A stretch of DNA of 64,000 nt from CADEED01 sp963839685 (GCA_963839685.1 CAWIVS010000012.1:310001-374000); one strand, 5' to 3'; numbered from the stretch's first letter, positions 26,922 through 36,894 are shown. Program-made: numbers and translations. Notes: a model not told the origin generated them from the letters alone.

Positions 26922-29621
26922 ATGGCGTCCGTCGACGAGGACATCGAGGCGAGCCAGACCACGGTGCTGCGCAGCGCGCCCTGGCTGCGGCTCGCGAATC
27001 TTGCCGATCGGCTCGCCAGCGCGAGCTACGCCCCCGACGCCTTTCGCACCGAGATCCGGGACGCGCACGCCGAACTGGTCGAGCGATTCCGCGCCGACGA
27101 GTCGGTGGAGACGCTGGTGCAGGCGCGCGCCGAACTCATCGACGTCATCCTGCGCGAAGTCTGGCGCTCACTATTGCCCGCGGGCCATGAAAGCTGGGCA
27201 CTCGCGGCCGTGGGCGGCTATGGCCGCGGCGAACTGCACCCGCATTCCGACATCGACATCCTGATCCTGGTGCCGGCCGCGCCCGACGAGGCGGGTCGCG
27301 GCGTGGTCGAACGCGTCGTCACCTTTCTCTGGGACATCAATCTGGAGGTCGGTCACAGCGTGCGCACGGTCGCCGAATGCGCCGAGGAAAGCGCCGCCGA
27401 CGTCGGCGTCATGACCACGCTCATCGAAGCGCGTCTGCTGTCCGGAAACGCGCAGCTGATGGATGAGATGCGCGCCGCGGTCTCCGCCGATCGCATCTGG
27501 CCGGTGCGTGAATATTTCGAGGCCAAGGTCGCCGAACAAAACGACCGGCATCGCAAGGCCAACGACACGGCCTACAACCTCGAACCGAACGTCAAGACGG
27601 GACCGGGCGGGCTGCGCGACATCCAGACCATTGCCTGGGTGGCCAAACGGCACTTCGGCGCGGGCTCGCTCGACGAGCTGCTCACCCACGGCTTTCTCTC
27701 GTTCACCGAGTTGCGCAAGCTCAAGCAGGCGCAGTCCTTCCTGTGGAAGGTGCGCTTCGGCCTGCACGTGCTCACGGGCAGGCGCGAGGACCGGTTGCTG
27801 TTCGACCACCAGATCAAGCTGGCGCAGAGTTTTGGCTACGAAGACGGCTCGTACACGCTGGCCGTCGAACAGTTCATGCAGCGGTACTACCGCACCGTCA
27901 TGGACGTCATGCTGCTCAACGAATTGCTGCTGCAGCTGTTCCGCGAGGCCATCCTCACCGAGACCGCCCCGCCGCGTCCCTTGTCGCCGCGCTTCCAGGT
28001 ACGCAACGACTACCTGGAAGCGGTCAACGAGGAGCTGTTCGCGCGCACGCCGTCGACGCTGCTCGAGCTGTTCGTGGTGTTGCAGCAGAACCCCGAGGTG
28101 AAGGGTGTGCGCGCTTCCACCATCCGCGCCATCAACAAGAATCTCTGGCTCATCGACGAGGAATTCCGGCAGAACCCGCGCAACCACCGCCTGTTCATGG
28201 AAATCCTGCGCGCGCCGGCCGGCGTCACCCACGAGCTGCGCCGCATGAACACCTATGGCGTGCTCGGCCGCTACATCCCCGCGTTTGGGCGCATCGTCGG
28301 GCGCATGCAGTACGACCTGTTCCACGCCTACACGGTCGACGCGCACACCCTCTTCGTGTTGAGCAACCTGCGCCGCCTGGCGCTATCGAAGTACGACAGC
28401 GAGCTGCCCAATCTCTCGGCCATCATGCAGCAGCTGCCCAAGCCAGAAATCGCGTACCTGGCGGCGCTGTTCCATGACATCGCCAAGGGCCGCGGCGGTG
28501 ATCACTCGCAGCTCGGCGCGGTGGATGCCGAATCGTTCTGTCTCGAACAGGGCCTGTCACGCTACGACGCGCGCCTGGTGTCGTGGCTGGTACTGAATCA
28601 CCTGGAACTTTCCGTCACCGCGCAGAAGCAGGACATCTCCGATCCCGAGGTCATCAACGCGTTCGCCCGCAAGGTGGGCGACGAGACGCACCTCGACTAT
28701 CTATACGTGCTCACCAGCGCCGACGTGCGTGGCACGAATCCCAAGTTGTGGAATTCCTGGAAGGCGTCGCTGTTCCAGGAATTCTACGAACGCGTGAAAC
28801 GCGCACTGCGCCGCGGACTGGAAAGCCCCATCGATCCGGACGAACTCATGCGCGAGACGCAGGAGGGCGCGCGCAAGTTGCTCGCCGCCTCGGGCCGCAT
28901 CACCGCGCCCGAGATCACGCGCGCCTGGGAGCGGCTCACGGCAGCGTATTTCCTGCGGCACACACCCGAGGAAGTCGCGTGGCACACGCAGCTGCTGGCG
29001 GATCGTGAGCCTGGCAGTGAAGACCCGCTGGTGGCCGTGCAGTCCTCGAGTGAACGCGGCACCACGGCCATACTGGCGTTCGCGCCGCATCGCTACAACG
29101 GCTTCGCCATCACCACCGCCGTGCTCGATCAGCTCGGTCTCAATATCGTCGACGCGCGCATCACACCCACGGGCGATGGCTTCAGCCTCGACCTGTACCA
29201 CGTGCTCGAAGAGGACGGAGCACCCATCTCCGACAGTGAGCGCATCGGCGAGATCGAACGCGCGTTGTGGCGCGCGTTGCAGCGTCCAGACGAGGCACCC
29301 GTGACCGTGACGCGCCGAGTGCCGCGCCAGGCGCGCATGTTCCGCACCGCCACGCAGATCGCCGTCACCGTCGACGAACGCAACCGGCGCTCGGTACTCG
29401 AGCTCATCGCCGGCGACCGCCCCGGCCTGCTGTGCGATGTCGGCAAGGTGCTGATGGAGGAGCGAGTCGACCTGCTGGCCGCCAAGATCATGACCGTGGG
29501 CGAACGCGCCGAAGACGTGTTCTATCTCGCCTCGCTGTCGGGCGCGCCGCTCGACGAGTCGGCGGCGACCCGGCTGCAGCAAAGACTATCCGGCACGCTC
29601 GACCGGCGCGCCGCAGCGTGA
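26922..29621 (+). CDS. glnD: Bifunctional uridylyltransferase/uridylyl-removing enzyme GlnD
   Basis: 899 residues (E. coli 890). Senses glutamine and modifies PII proteins, controlling nitrogen assimilation. The nucleotidyltransferase site is VGGYGRGELHPHSDIDILIL, with the two catalytic Asp. The HD domain (YLAALFHDIAKGRGGDHSQL) carries the uridylyl-removing activity. Two C-terminal ACT domains (FAITTAVLDQLGLNIVDARI and VLELIAGDRPGLLCDVGKVL) bind glutamine. It starts directly after map and overlaps dapC by 4 bases. Confidence 0.98.
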   Translation: MASVDEDIEASQTTVLRSAPWLRLANLADRLASASYAPDAFRTEIRDAHAELVERFRADESVETLVQARAELIDVILREVWRSLLPAGHESWALAAVGGYGRGELHPHSDIDILILVPAAPDEAGRGVVERVVTFLWDINLEVGHSVRTVAECAEESAADVGVMTTLIEARLLSGNAQLMDEMRAAVSADRIWPVREYFEAKVAEQNDRHRKANDTAYNLEPNVKTGPGGLRDIQTIAWVAKRHFGAGSLDELLTHGFLSFTELRKLKQAQSFLWKVRFGLHVLTGRREDRLLFDHQIKLAQSFGYEDGSYTLAVEQFMQRYYRTVMDVMLLNELLLQLFREAILTETAPPRPLSPRFQVRNDYLEAVNEELFARTPSTLLELFVVLQQNPEVKGVRASTIRAINKNLWLIDEEFRQNPRNHRLFMEILRAPAGVTHELRRMNTYGVLGRYIPAFGRIVGRMQYDLFHAYTVDAHTLFVLSNLRRLALSKYDSELPNLSAIMQQLPKPEIAYLAALFHDIAKGRGGDHSQLGAVDAESFCLEQGLSRYDARLVSWLVLNHLELSVTAQKQDISDPEVINAFARKVGDETHLDYLYVLTSADVRGTNPKLWNSWKASLFQEFYERVKRALRRGLESPIDPDELMRETQEGARKLLAASGRITAPEITRAWERLTAAYFLRHTPEEVAWHTQLLADREPGSEDPLVAVQSSSERGTTAILAFAPHRYNGFAITTAVLDQLGLNIVDARITPTGDGFSLDLYHVLEEDGAPISDSERIGEIERALWRALQRPDEAPVTVTRRVPRQARMFRTATQIAVTVDERNRRSVLELIAGDRPGLLCDVGKVLMEERVDLLAAKIMTVGERAEDVFYLASLSGAPLDESAATRLQQRLSGTLDRRAAA

Positions 29622-30814
29622 ACGATCGCCTCGAACTACTCACCGCCTATCCCTTCGAACGACTCGCTCGTCTGAAGGCCGGCGCCACACCGCCCGTGGC
29701 GCTGCCGCACATCGCCATGTCGATCGGCGAACCAAAACATGCCCCACCCGCCTTCGTGATCGAGGCGCTGCGGCAGAATCTCGACAAGCTCGACAGCTAC
29801 CCGGCCACCGCGGGCCTGCCGGAGACACGCTCGGCTTGTGCCGCCTGGCTGGCGCGCCGTTACGGTGTGCGCGTCGACGCCGACACCATGGTGTTGCCGG
29901 TGAACGGCACGCGCGAGGCGCTGTTTTCTTTCGTACAGGCGGTGGTAAGCACGTGCGGGCGCGGTCGCAGGCCCGCCGTGGCAATGCCGAACCCGTTCTA
30001 CCAGATCTACGAGGGGGCCGCGTTGCTGGCGGGTGCGGAGCCGGTGTTCCTCAATACCACCGCGGAAGGCCGTTTCCAGCCCGATCTGGACGCGGTGCCG
30101 GCGGAAGTCTGGAAGCGCTGCCAGGTGCTGTTCCTGTGCAGCCCGGGTAATCCCACCGGCGCGGTGCTGTCGCTGGATTTCCTGCAATACGCACTCGAGC
30201 TTGCCGAGCGCCACGACTTCATCATCGCCAGCGACGAGTGTTACGCGGAGCTGTATCGGGACGAACACGCGCCACCGCCCTCGCTGCTGCAGGCGGCGCT
30301 GCGTTCGGGGCGCGACCGCTTCGAACGCTGCGTGGTGTTTCACTCGCTGTCCAAGCGCTCGAGTGTGCCCGGCCTGCGTTCGGGGTTCGTTGCCGGCGAT
30401 CCGGACGCGCTCAAACGCTACCTGCTCTATCGCACTTATCATGGGTGCGCCATGCCGATCCCGACCCAGCTCGCCAGCATTGCCGCCTGGAGCGACGACG
30501 CGCACGCCGCCGCGAACCGCGCGTTGTATCGCGAGAAATATCGGCGCGTGATAGCAGTTCTCGCGCCGCTGATGGATGTGTTTCACCCGGACGGCAGCTT
30601 CTATCTGTGGCCGGATGTGCAGCGCGACGATGAGGCTTTCACGCGCGAGCTGTTCGCCACGCAGAACCTGAGCATCCTGCCAGGCAGTTACCTGGCCCGC
30701 GACACGCCAGCCGGCAATCCCGGCAGGCGGCGGGTGCGCATTTCGCTGGTCGCTTCGCTCGATGAGTGCCTCACCGCCGCGCAACGCATTCGCAATTTTC
30801 TGGAGAAGAACTAA
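29618..30814 (+). CDS. dapC: Succinyldiaminopimelate transaminase
   Basis: 398 residues. PLP enzyme making N-succinyl-diaminopimelate in the succinylase branch of lysine and DAP synthesis. Fold-type I aminotransferase motifs are present: IAMSIGEPKHAPPAFV at the N-terminus, CSPGNPTGAVLS, SDECYAELY, and the PLP lysine in FHSLSKRSSVPGLRSGF. The GTG start overlaps the glnD stop as GTGA (29618-29621). The glnD-dapC-dapD context separates it from the many similar class I aminotransferases. Confidence 0.93.
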   Translation: MNDRLELLTAYPFERLARLKAGATPPVALPHIAMSIGEPKHAPPAFVIEALRQNLDKLDSYPATAGLPETRSACAAWLARRYGVRVDADTMVLPVNGTREALFSFVQAVVSTCGRGRRPAVAMPNPFYQIYEGAALLAGAEPVFLNTTAEGRFQPDLDAVPAEVWKRCQVLFLCSPGNPTGAVLSLDFLQYALELAERHDFIIASDECYAELYRDEHAPPPSLLQAALRSGRDRFERCVVFHSLSKRSSVPGLRSGFVAGDPDALKRYLLYRTYHGCAMPIPTQLASIAAWSDDAHAAANRALYREKYRRVIAVLAPLMDVFHPDGSFYLWPDVQRDDEAFTRELFATQNLSILPGSYLARDTPAGNPGRRRVRISLVASLDECLTAAQRIRNFLEKN

Positions 30815-31660
30815 GTGACCGACCTGGCAAACCTCGCCGCCACCATCGACGATCACTTCGAACGCCGCGCGGACCTGACAGCGAAGAACACGCCACCCGC
30901 ACTGCGGCATGCCATCGAGGAATGCATCGAACTGCTCGACACCGGCAAGGCACGCGTGTCCGAGAAGAAGAACGGCCAGTGGATCGTGAACCAGTGGCTG
31001 AAGAAGGCCGTGCTGCTTTACTTCCGCACGCACGACAATGCGGTGATTCACGACGCCGGCTATACGCGCTTCTTCGACAAGGTCCCGCTCAAGTACGCGC
31101 CGCGCTCGCAGGCCGATGACGGCGCTTCCCTGCGCGACGGCGGCGCGCGCGTGGTGCCGCACGCCATCGCGCGCCGCGGAGCATACATCGCACCCAACGT
31201 GGTGCTCATGCCCAGCTACGTCAATATCGGCGCCTACGTCGACAGCGGCGCCATGGTGGATACCTGGGCGACCGTGGGTTCCTGCGCGCAGATCGGCAGG
31301 AACGTGCATCTCTCCGGCGGCGTCGGCATCGGCGGCGTGCTCGAACCGTTGCAGGCCGCGCCGACCATCATCGAGGACAACTGCTTCATCGGCGCGCGCT
31401 CCGAAGTGGTCGAAGGCGTGGTGGTCGAGGAAGGCTCGGTGATCTCGATGGGCGTATACATCGGGCAAAGCACAAAGATCTATGAACGCAGCAGCGGGCA
31501 GATCCTGCAGGGCCGGATCCCCGCGGGCTCGGTGGTGGTATCAGGCAACCTGCCGTCGGCCGATGGCAAGTACTCGCTGTATTGCGCGGTCATCGTCAAA
31601 CGCGTCGATGAACAGACCCGCAGGAAGACATCGATCAACGATTTGCTGCGCGCGGACTAG
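30815..31660 (+). CDS. dapD: Tetrahydrodipicolinate N-succinyltransferase
   Basis: 281 residues. Uses succinyl-CoA to acylate tetrahydrodipicolinate in DAP synthesis. A helical N-terminal domain precedes a left-handed beta-helix with the DapD signature PNVVLMPSYVNIGAYVDSGA, then SGGVGIGGVLEPLQA and FIGARSEVVEGVVVEEGSVI. The GTG start is immediately after the dapC stop, with GGAGAAG just upstream as ribosome binding site. Its stop abuts the stop of the convergent regulator gene, leaving no room for a separate terminator. Confidence 0.96.
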   Translation: MTDLANLAATIDDHFERRADLTAKNTPPALRHAIEECIELLDTGKARVSEKKNGQWIVNQWLKKAVLLYFRTHDNAVIHDAGYTRFFDKVPLKYAPRSQADDGASLRDGGARVVPHAIARRGAYIAPNVVLMPSYVNIGAYVDSGAMVDTWATVGSCAQIGRNVHLSGGVGIGGVLEPLQAAPTIIEDNCFIGARSEVVEGVVVEEGSVISMGVYIGQSTKIYERSSGQILQGRIPAGSVVVSGNLPSADGKYSLYCAVIVKRVDEQTRRKTSINDLLRAD

Positions 31661-32413
31661 TTAGTAGAACTTCTCGCGCGGCTTGCGGCGCATGCGGGTG
31701 AATTCGGAGAACTCCCACGGTCGCAGGCCCATGAACAACGACACGCCATAACGTTCCCGCACCGGCAGGTGCAGGTCCTGCCTGACCAGCGCGTCGAGCT
31801 CGCGCGCCAGCGTCGCCATGAGTTCCTGGACCCTGAGCACCGAGGATCGCGACATCATGCCGCCGACGAAATTCATCTGTTCGCCGGGCGCATCGAAACG
31901 CGTGGCGAGAAACTCCGGCAGCACGCGCGCAGCAAAGAACTTCTGGATGGGCCCCTCCCTGCGCCAGGTGAAATTACGCGCCGCGCGGATCTTGATGCGC
32001 CCGGATGGCATGAGCTCGATCAGCCCGAGCCGCTCCAGCTGCCGCAGCCTCTGCGCGAGATCGGCCTTGCGGAAATTGAACACGTCGAGAATGTCCGCTT
32101 CCGACCAGCGGTTGAGCGTGAGAAATGCGATCAGCAACAACGGCATGTCGCGCAGCAGCTCTTCTTCCTGGAGCGGATCGACTTCCGTCACCAGCGGCAT
32201 GGCCGTGGAGCTTTGCTGCACCACGTCGCTGACTTCCACTTCCAGCCAGTCGCACAATTTCTCGAGCCGTTCCAGCGACAGCTGCGAGCGCGAGAACAGC
32301 CGCTTGACGCTGGCCTCGCTGAGTTTGAGCACCCGCGCCGCCTGCGCGTAGGTGCGGCCGCTCGAGCGCATGAGGCGCTTGAGCGCGTCGTGGATCGCTT
32401 CGGTCTGCTTCAT
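31661..32413 (-). CDS. XRE-type helix-turn-helix regulator with a C-terminal winged-helix-like domain
   Basis: 250 residues. The N-terminal 60 residues form a Cro/C1-type helix-turn-helix (RTYAQAARVLKLSEASVKRL, then SLERLEKLCDWLEVEVSDVV). The rest is not a known sensor domain to me; NRWSEADILDVFNFRKADLA followed by QRLRQLERLGLIELMPSGRI reads like a second, winged helix-turn-helix. A conserved-looking C-terminal part ends RRKPREKFY. It lies downstream of phoU in the pst direction, 42 bases away, and could be cotranscribed. A link to phosphate control is inference from position only. Confidence 0.75.
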   Translation of the reverse strand: MKQTEAIHDALKRLMRSSGRTYAQAARVLKLSEASVKRLFSRSQLSLERLEKLCDWLEVEVSDVVQQSSTAMPLVTEVDPLQEEELLRDMPLLLIAFLTLNRWSEADILDVFNFRKADLAQRLRQLERLGLIELMPSGRIKIRAARNFTWRREGPIQKFFAARVLPEFLATRFDAPGEQMNFVGGMMSRSSVLRVQELMATLARELDALVRQDLHLPVRERYGVSLFMGLRPWEFSEFTRMRRKPREKFY

Positions 32414-32455
32414 CGGAGGGTCCGCGATGACAGGCCTGGGATCGGCCGCTGTGTA

Positions 32456-33199
32456 TCAGCTGGGCTCGTCGCCCTGGCGGTTTGTATTGGCGACGAACTT
32501 GTCGGAGAAGACGCCGGTCGCTTGCGGATCGATTTCGCCACTGATGAAGCCCACGTGCCGACCAATGTTGCACGCGTGGTCGCCGATTCGTTCCAGTGAA
32601 CGCATGATGAAAGCCGCCTCGATGGCCGCGTGCAACTGGCGCGCGTCTTCCATGGCACGGGTGAGGATGCGCCGCAGCGCTGCGGCGTATTCGGTATCCA
32701 TTTCCTGGTCCTGGCGGAGGACGGCGACGGCGGCCACGGGATCGAGCCGGTCGAAAGCCTCGAGAGCGGCACGAATCATCTGCGCGGCGAGTCGCCCGAG
32801 CTGGCGCGCCTCACCCGCGGTGGCCGCGCCAGGCCGAAATCCGCTGGCGTCCGAATCCGCGAGCACCGTGAGCGCGAGTTTCTTCGCCTCGTCAGCAGCG
32901 CGCTCGAGTTCCGTGACCACTTTGTCGATGGCGAACACCGCGCGCAGGTCATGAGCTACCGGCTGTCGCCTGGCGATCAGCTGCAGCGCGTTTTCTTCGA
33001 TTTCAGCGTTGTAGGCATTGATCTTGCGTTCACGCTCCAGCACCAGCGCGGCGATCGAGCGGTCCCAGCCCGTGTAGGCATTGACCGCGAGCTGGACCTG
33101 CTCCATGACCAGCGCACCCATGGCCACAGCCTGGATGTGCAGCGATGACAAATCGCCGTCAAATGCACGCGCAGTGTGGCCTTCGAGACTCAGCGACAT
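32456..33199 (-). CDS. phoU: Phosphate transport system regulator PhoU (copy 1)
   Basis: 247 residues in the usual size range. PhoU links Pst transport to PhoR and restrains PhoB activity when phosphate is ample. Two three-helix PhoU repeats are visible: HIQAVAMGALVMEQVQLAVN with KINAYNAEIEENALQLIARR, and the second around RQLGRLAAQMIRAALEAFDR with SLERIGDHACNIGRHVGFIS. It follows pstB by 15 bases. A second phoU at 51258 accompanies phoBR. Confidence 0.93.
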   Translation of the reverse strand: MSLSLEGHTARAFDGDLSSLHIQAVAMGALVMEQVQLAVNAYTGWDRSIAALVLERERKINAYNAEIEENALQLIARRQPVAHDLRAVFAIDKVVTELERAADEAKKLALTVLADSDASGFRPGAATAGEARQLGRLAAQMIRAALEAFDRLDPVAAVAVLRQDQEMDTEYAAALRRILTRAMEDARQLHAAIEAAFIMRSLERIGDHACNIGRHVGFISGEIDPQATGVFSDKFVANTNRQGDEPS

Positions 33200-33214
33200 G
33201 GCGGCTAATCTAAC

Positions 33215-34096
33215 TCAGCCGAAGCGGCCCGTAATGTAGTCCTCGGTCAGCTTGTGGCGCGGGTTGGTGAAAATCCGGTCGGTTTCGCCCACTTCGATCA
33301 AGTCGCCGAGATGGAAGTACGCGGTGCGTTGCGATACCCGCGCCGCCTGTTGCATGGAATGGGTCACGATGACAATGGCATAACTCTCGCGCAGCTCTTC
33401 CATGAGATCCTCGATGCGCGCGGTGGCGATCGGGTCCAGGGCTGAGCACGGCTCGTCCATGAGGATCACCTCAGGATTCACGGCGATGGTGCGGGCAATG
33501 CACAGGCGCTGCTGTTGGCCACCGCTCAGGGACGTTCCCGGGTGTGCGAGGCGGTCTTTCACTTCTTCCCAAAGACCCGCGCGCTGCAGCGAGCCGTGCA
33601 CGATCTCGTCGAGCTCGACGCGGTCGCCGGCGAGGCCATGGATGCGCGGCCCGTAGGCCACGTTTTCAAAGATCGATTTCGGGAACGGATTCGGCTTCTG
33701 GAACACCATGCCGACGCGTGCGCGCAACTGCACCACGTCCTGCTTCTTGTCGTGGATGTCCTTGCCGTCGAGCAGGATGGATCCGACCACCCGCGCGCTC
33801 GGAATCGTGTCGTTCATGCGATTCAGGCAGCGCAGGAACGTGGACTTGCCGCAGCCCGACGGGCCGATCATCGCCAGTACCTGGTTCTTGGCGATGTCGA
33901 TGCCCACCTTCTTGATGGCATGTTTTTCGCCGTAGTACACGTCGACGTCGCGGCAACTGAAAATCGGATCGGGAACTTCGATGGTTCCCACGGTCTTTCC
34001 GGGCTCGATCGGCGCGTCCAGGGGTCCCGGCTCATTCGGCACCCTTCCACTGGGCTTCAGGTTCAGGCCTGCGCGTTCCACTTGTGCCGCTTCCAT
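33215..34096 (-). CDS. pstB: Phosphate ABC transporter ATP-binding protein
   Basis: 293 residues (E. coli 257); the extra length is an N-terminal Pro-rich segment of about 40 residues. ATPase of the high-affinity phosphate importer. Walker A is GPSGCGKSTFLRCLNRMND, the ABC signature is SLSGGQQQRLCIARTIAV, and Walker B is VILMDEPCSALDP. VYYGEKHAIKKVGIDI is the typical PstB opening. It is encoded 4 bases after pstA. Confidence 0.97.
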   Translation of the reverse strand: MEAAQVERAGLNLKPSGRVPNEPGPLDAPIEPGKTVGTIEVPDPIFSCRDVDVYYGEKHAIKKVGIDIAKNQVLAMIGPSGCGKSTFLRCLNRMNDTIPSARVVGSILLDGKDIHDKKQDVVQLRARVGMVFQKPNPFPKSIFENVAYGPRIHGLAGDRVELDEIVHGSLQRAGLWEEVKDRLAHPGTSLSGGQQQRLCIARTIAVNPEVILMDEPCSALDPIATARIEDLMEELRESYAIVIVTHSMQQAARVSQRTAYFHLGDLIEVGETDRIFTNPRHKLTEDYITGRFG

Positions 34097-34100
34097 CTTG

Positions 34101-35408
34101 TCACCACCGTCGTTCGAATCGTTTGCGAAGGATCACTGCCGTCGTGTTCATGACCACCAGGAAGGCCAGGAGCACGATGATGGCACCCGAGGTCTTCTCG
34201 ACAAAACCACGCTCGGGGCTGTCGGACCACAAAAACACCTGCACGGGCAACACCGTCGAGGCGTCGGTGATGCCCTTGGGAATGTCGACAATGAACGCCA
34301 CCATGCCAATCATCAGCAGAGGCGCAGACTCGCCAAGCGCGCGCGCCATGCCAATGATGGTGCCGGTCAGCATGCCCGGCATGGCCAGCGGCAGCACGTG
34401 ATGCGTCACCATCTGGATCTTTGACGCGCCCATCCCTAAGGCCGCTTCACGGATCGATGGTGGTACTGCTTTCAGCGCGGCGCGCGAGGCGATGATGATG
34501 GTTGGCAGGGTCAGCAGTGTGAGCACCATGGCGCCCACCAGCGGCGCCGAACGCGGCAGGCCAAAGAAGCCAATGAATACCGCCAGGCCCAACAGGCCGA
34601 ACACGATCGAAGGAACCGCCGCCAGGTTGTTGATGTTGACTTCTATCAGATCGGTCCAGCGGTTGCGGTGCGCGAATTCCTCCAGGTAGATCGCCGCGGC
34701 CACGCCGATCGGGAAGGACAGCAATAGCGTGATGATCAGCGTAAAGAACGATCCGACGACCGCGCCCCAGATACCTGCGCGCTCCGGCTCGCGCGAATCG
34801 CCGCCGGTGAGGAAGGTGGTGTTGAATCGCAATGCCAGCGCGTTCTCGGCCCGCAGCTTGTCGGTGAACGCGAGCTGCTGATCGCTGAGTGGACGCTGGT
34901 CTTGCGGAGAATCACGATCGACGTGGCCCTTCAGCAACAAGTCGACGGCATCGCTGCCCAGCAACCATTGCGGTTCAGTCGTGCCGATCAATGCCGGGTT
35001 GTCCATGACTCGACGTTGCAGGTCGAACGCGGCGCTGCCGCTCACGAGTCGCGTGAGCTCGCGGGTCGCGGCGCGCCCCTCGACCTGCGGAAACTTGGCC
35101 TTGAGTGCCGCGCGAATCACCGCCTGGTAATCGGCGGCCTGCAGAACCTCGGTGCTCCGCGTGCCTTCGGGATCGATGATGGCGGGGTCGTAGAACACAT
35201 CCACGAGCAACTGCGTCTGGCGAAAGGCGCCGATCCCGTTGGAGAAGATCACGAAGAACAGGTAGACGAGGAAGGCCATGCCGGCGCATACGGCCGCGAG
35301 GCCGTAAGCACGGAAGCGACGCTCGCCCCAATAGCGGCGCTTGAGGCTGCGCTCGACGATGGCCTGAGTTTCCTGCGCCGTAAGGCGCTGCTTACTCGTA
35401 CTGCTCAC
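34101..35408 (-). CDS. pstA: Phosphate ABC transporter permease PstA
   Basis: 435 residues, much longer than E. coli PstA (296). After the first membrane segment (AVCAGMAFLVYLFFVIFSNG) comes a periplasmic insert of roughly 150 residues (about 55-205), matching the long-type PstA with a DUF3333-like region known in many proteobacteria. The permease core has WTDLIEVNINNLAAVPSIVF and AALGMGASKIQMVTHHVLP, the EAA-type loop that docks PstB. It overlaps pstC by 17 bases. Confidence 0.95.
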   Translation of the reverse strand: MSSTSKQRLTAQETQAIVERSLKRRYWGERRFRAYGLAAVCAGMAFLVYLFFVIFSNGIGAFRQTQLLVDVFYDPAIIDPEGTRSTEVLQAADYQAVIRAALKAKFPQVEGRAATRELTRLVSGSAAFDLQRRVMDNPALIGTTEPQWLLGSDAVDLLLKGHVDRDSPQDQRPLSDQQLAFTDKLRAENALALRFNTTFLTGGDSREPERAGIWGAVVGSFFTLIITLLLSFPIGVAAAIYLEEFAHRNRWTDLIEVNINNLAAVPSIVFGLLGLAVFIGFFGLPRSAPLVGAMVLTLLTLPTIIIASRAALKAVPPSIREAALGMGASKIQMVTHHVLPLAMPGMLTGTIIGMARALGESAPLLMIGMVAFIVDIPKGITDASTVLPVQVFLWSDSPERGFVEKTSGAIIVLLAFLVVMNTTAVILRKRFERRW

Positions 35409-36780
35409 GGTATTTCCTGACGATGTGCAGCGCGAGCACGTTGAGCGCCAGCGTCACGAGGAACAACACCAGGCCCAGCGCAAAGGCCGCCAGGGTCTTG
35501 GGACTGTCGAATTCCTGGTCGCCGACCAGCAGCGTGACGATTTGCACCGTGACCGTAGTGACGGCCTCGAGTGGATTGGCCGTCATGTTGGCCGCGAGCC
35601 CCGCGGCCATGACCACGATCATGGTTTCGCCGATGGCGCGCGACACCGCGAGCAACACACCGCCGACGATGCCGGGCAACGCCGCGCGCAACACCACCTG
35701 CTTGATGGTTTCGGACCGGGTCGCGCCCAGTGCATAGGCGCCGTCGCGCAGGCCTTGGGGCACCGCACTGATCATGTCGTCGGCCAGCGAGGATACGAAG
35801 GGAATGATCATGATTCCCATGACCAGGCCGGCGGCGAGTGCGCTTTCGGACGCCACGTTGAGACCGACTGCTTCTCCCCAACCGCGCAGCGCCGGTCCGA
35901 CCGTCAGTGCTGCGAAGAAGCCGTACACCACGGTGGGTACACCGGCCAGCACTTCGAGCAATGGCTTGGCATAGTTGCGGAATTGTGGGTGTGCGTATTC
36001 GGCCAGGTAGATAGCCGAGTACAACCCGATCGGCACGGCAATGAACATGGCGATCAGGGAAATCAGCGCCGTTCCCACAAACAACGGGACGGCACCGAAG
36101 GAACCGGACGAGCCCACCTGGTCGGCGCGGATGGCCATCTGCGGGCTCCACGCGGTGCCAAACAGGAAGTCCACCGGCGAAATGATCGCGAAGAAGCGCA
36201 TGGCTTCGAAGGCCACCGAGGCAACGATGCCAATGGTGGTGAAGACCGCAAGGGTCGAACAGCCGATCAGGAACCATTCGACCACGATTTCCACGCGGTT
36301 GCGTGCCCGCAGCTCGGGTGTGATGCGAGCGCGGACGACGAGCGCCGCGGCAACCGCCATCACCATGGCCAGAACAGTCAGCGCCATCCTGCTGATGCCG
36401 CGCAGGCGCAGGAATTCGGCTGCGGCGAGGCGCACCGGTTCAGTAACCGTGTCGGCGGCTATGTTGCCCTCCACCAGGTTGCGGACGTCATTCATCACCA
36501 ATGACAGGTCATTGGCAGGCAGATCGCGTACAACCGCCGGCAGGTGATCCGTGACCAGTCGCAGGATGATGGCGTCCTGGAAGACGAGCCACACCAGGAT
36601 GACCGCCAACGCGGGCAACGCACACCACATTGCCGTCATCACACCGTAATGACTGGGGAGCGAATGCAGGTTGCGTGTGCCGCGATGCCCGCCGACAAGG
36701 GCCAGCGAACGGGATTTGCCAATCCAGAACGCGCCCACCGAAAGCAGCGCGAGCGCGAGGAGTAATGCGGCCGGTGTCAT
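35392..36780 (-). CDS. pstC: Phosphate ABC transporter permease PstC
   Basis: 462 residues, again longer than E. coli PstC (319), with an extended N-terminal membrane and periplasmic part before the conserved permease core (LAEYAHPQFRNYAKPLLEVL, AGVPTVVYGFFAALTVGP, and the EAA loop DGAYALGATRSETIKQVVL). The ATG at 36780 (MTPAALLLALALLSVGAFW) gives a membrane-embedded N-terminus; longer in-frame extension would add 27 soluble residues and has no better support. It overlaps pstA. Confidence 0.94.
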   Translation of the reverse strand: MTPAALLLALALLSVGAFWIGKSRSLALVGGHRGTRNLHSLPSHYGVMTAMWCALPALAVILVWLVFQDAIILRLVTDHLPAVVRDLPANDLSLVMNDVRNLVEGNIAADTVTEPVRLAAAEFLRLRGISRMALTVLAMVMAVAAALVVRARITPELRARNRVEIVVEWFLIGCSTLAVFTTIGIVASVAFEAMRFFAIISPVDFLFGTAWSPQMAIRADQVGSSGSFGAVPLFVGTALISLIAMFIAVPIGLYSAIYLAEYAHPQFRNYAKPLLEVLAGVPTVVYGFFAALTVGPALRGWGEAVGLNVASESALAAGLVMGIMIIPFVSSLADDMISAVPQGLRDGAYALGATRSETIKQVVLRAALPGIVGGVLLAVSRAIGETMIVVMAAGLAANMTANPLEAVTTVTVQIVTLLVGDQEFDSPKTLAAFALGLVLFLVTLALNVLALHIVRKYREQYE

Positions 36781-36860
36781 GTAGTTTTCTGCGGTCCTGA
36801 AACTGGCCGCCGGGGCGGCCACCCTGTGTAACGCCCGTTTGTTACAGCTTTGTGAAAACA

Positions 36861-36886
36861 ACCGGGCGGCATCCCTGCCGCCCGGT
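36861..36886 (-). terminator. Intrinsic terminator after the porin gene
   Basis: Perfect inverted repeat ACCGGGCGGCA / TGCCGCCCGGT with a 4-base loop begins 8 bases past the porin stop on the minus strand and is followed by TGTTTTC. It separates the pstS-porin part from pstC, so binding protein and porin are probably made at higher levels than the permease genes downstream. Confidence 0.72.
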
Positions 36887-36894
36887 CGTACAAC

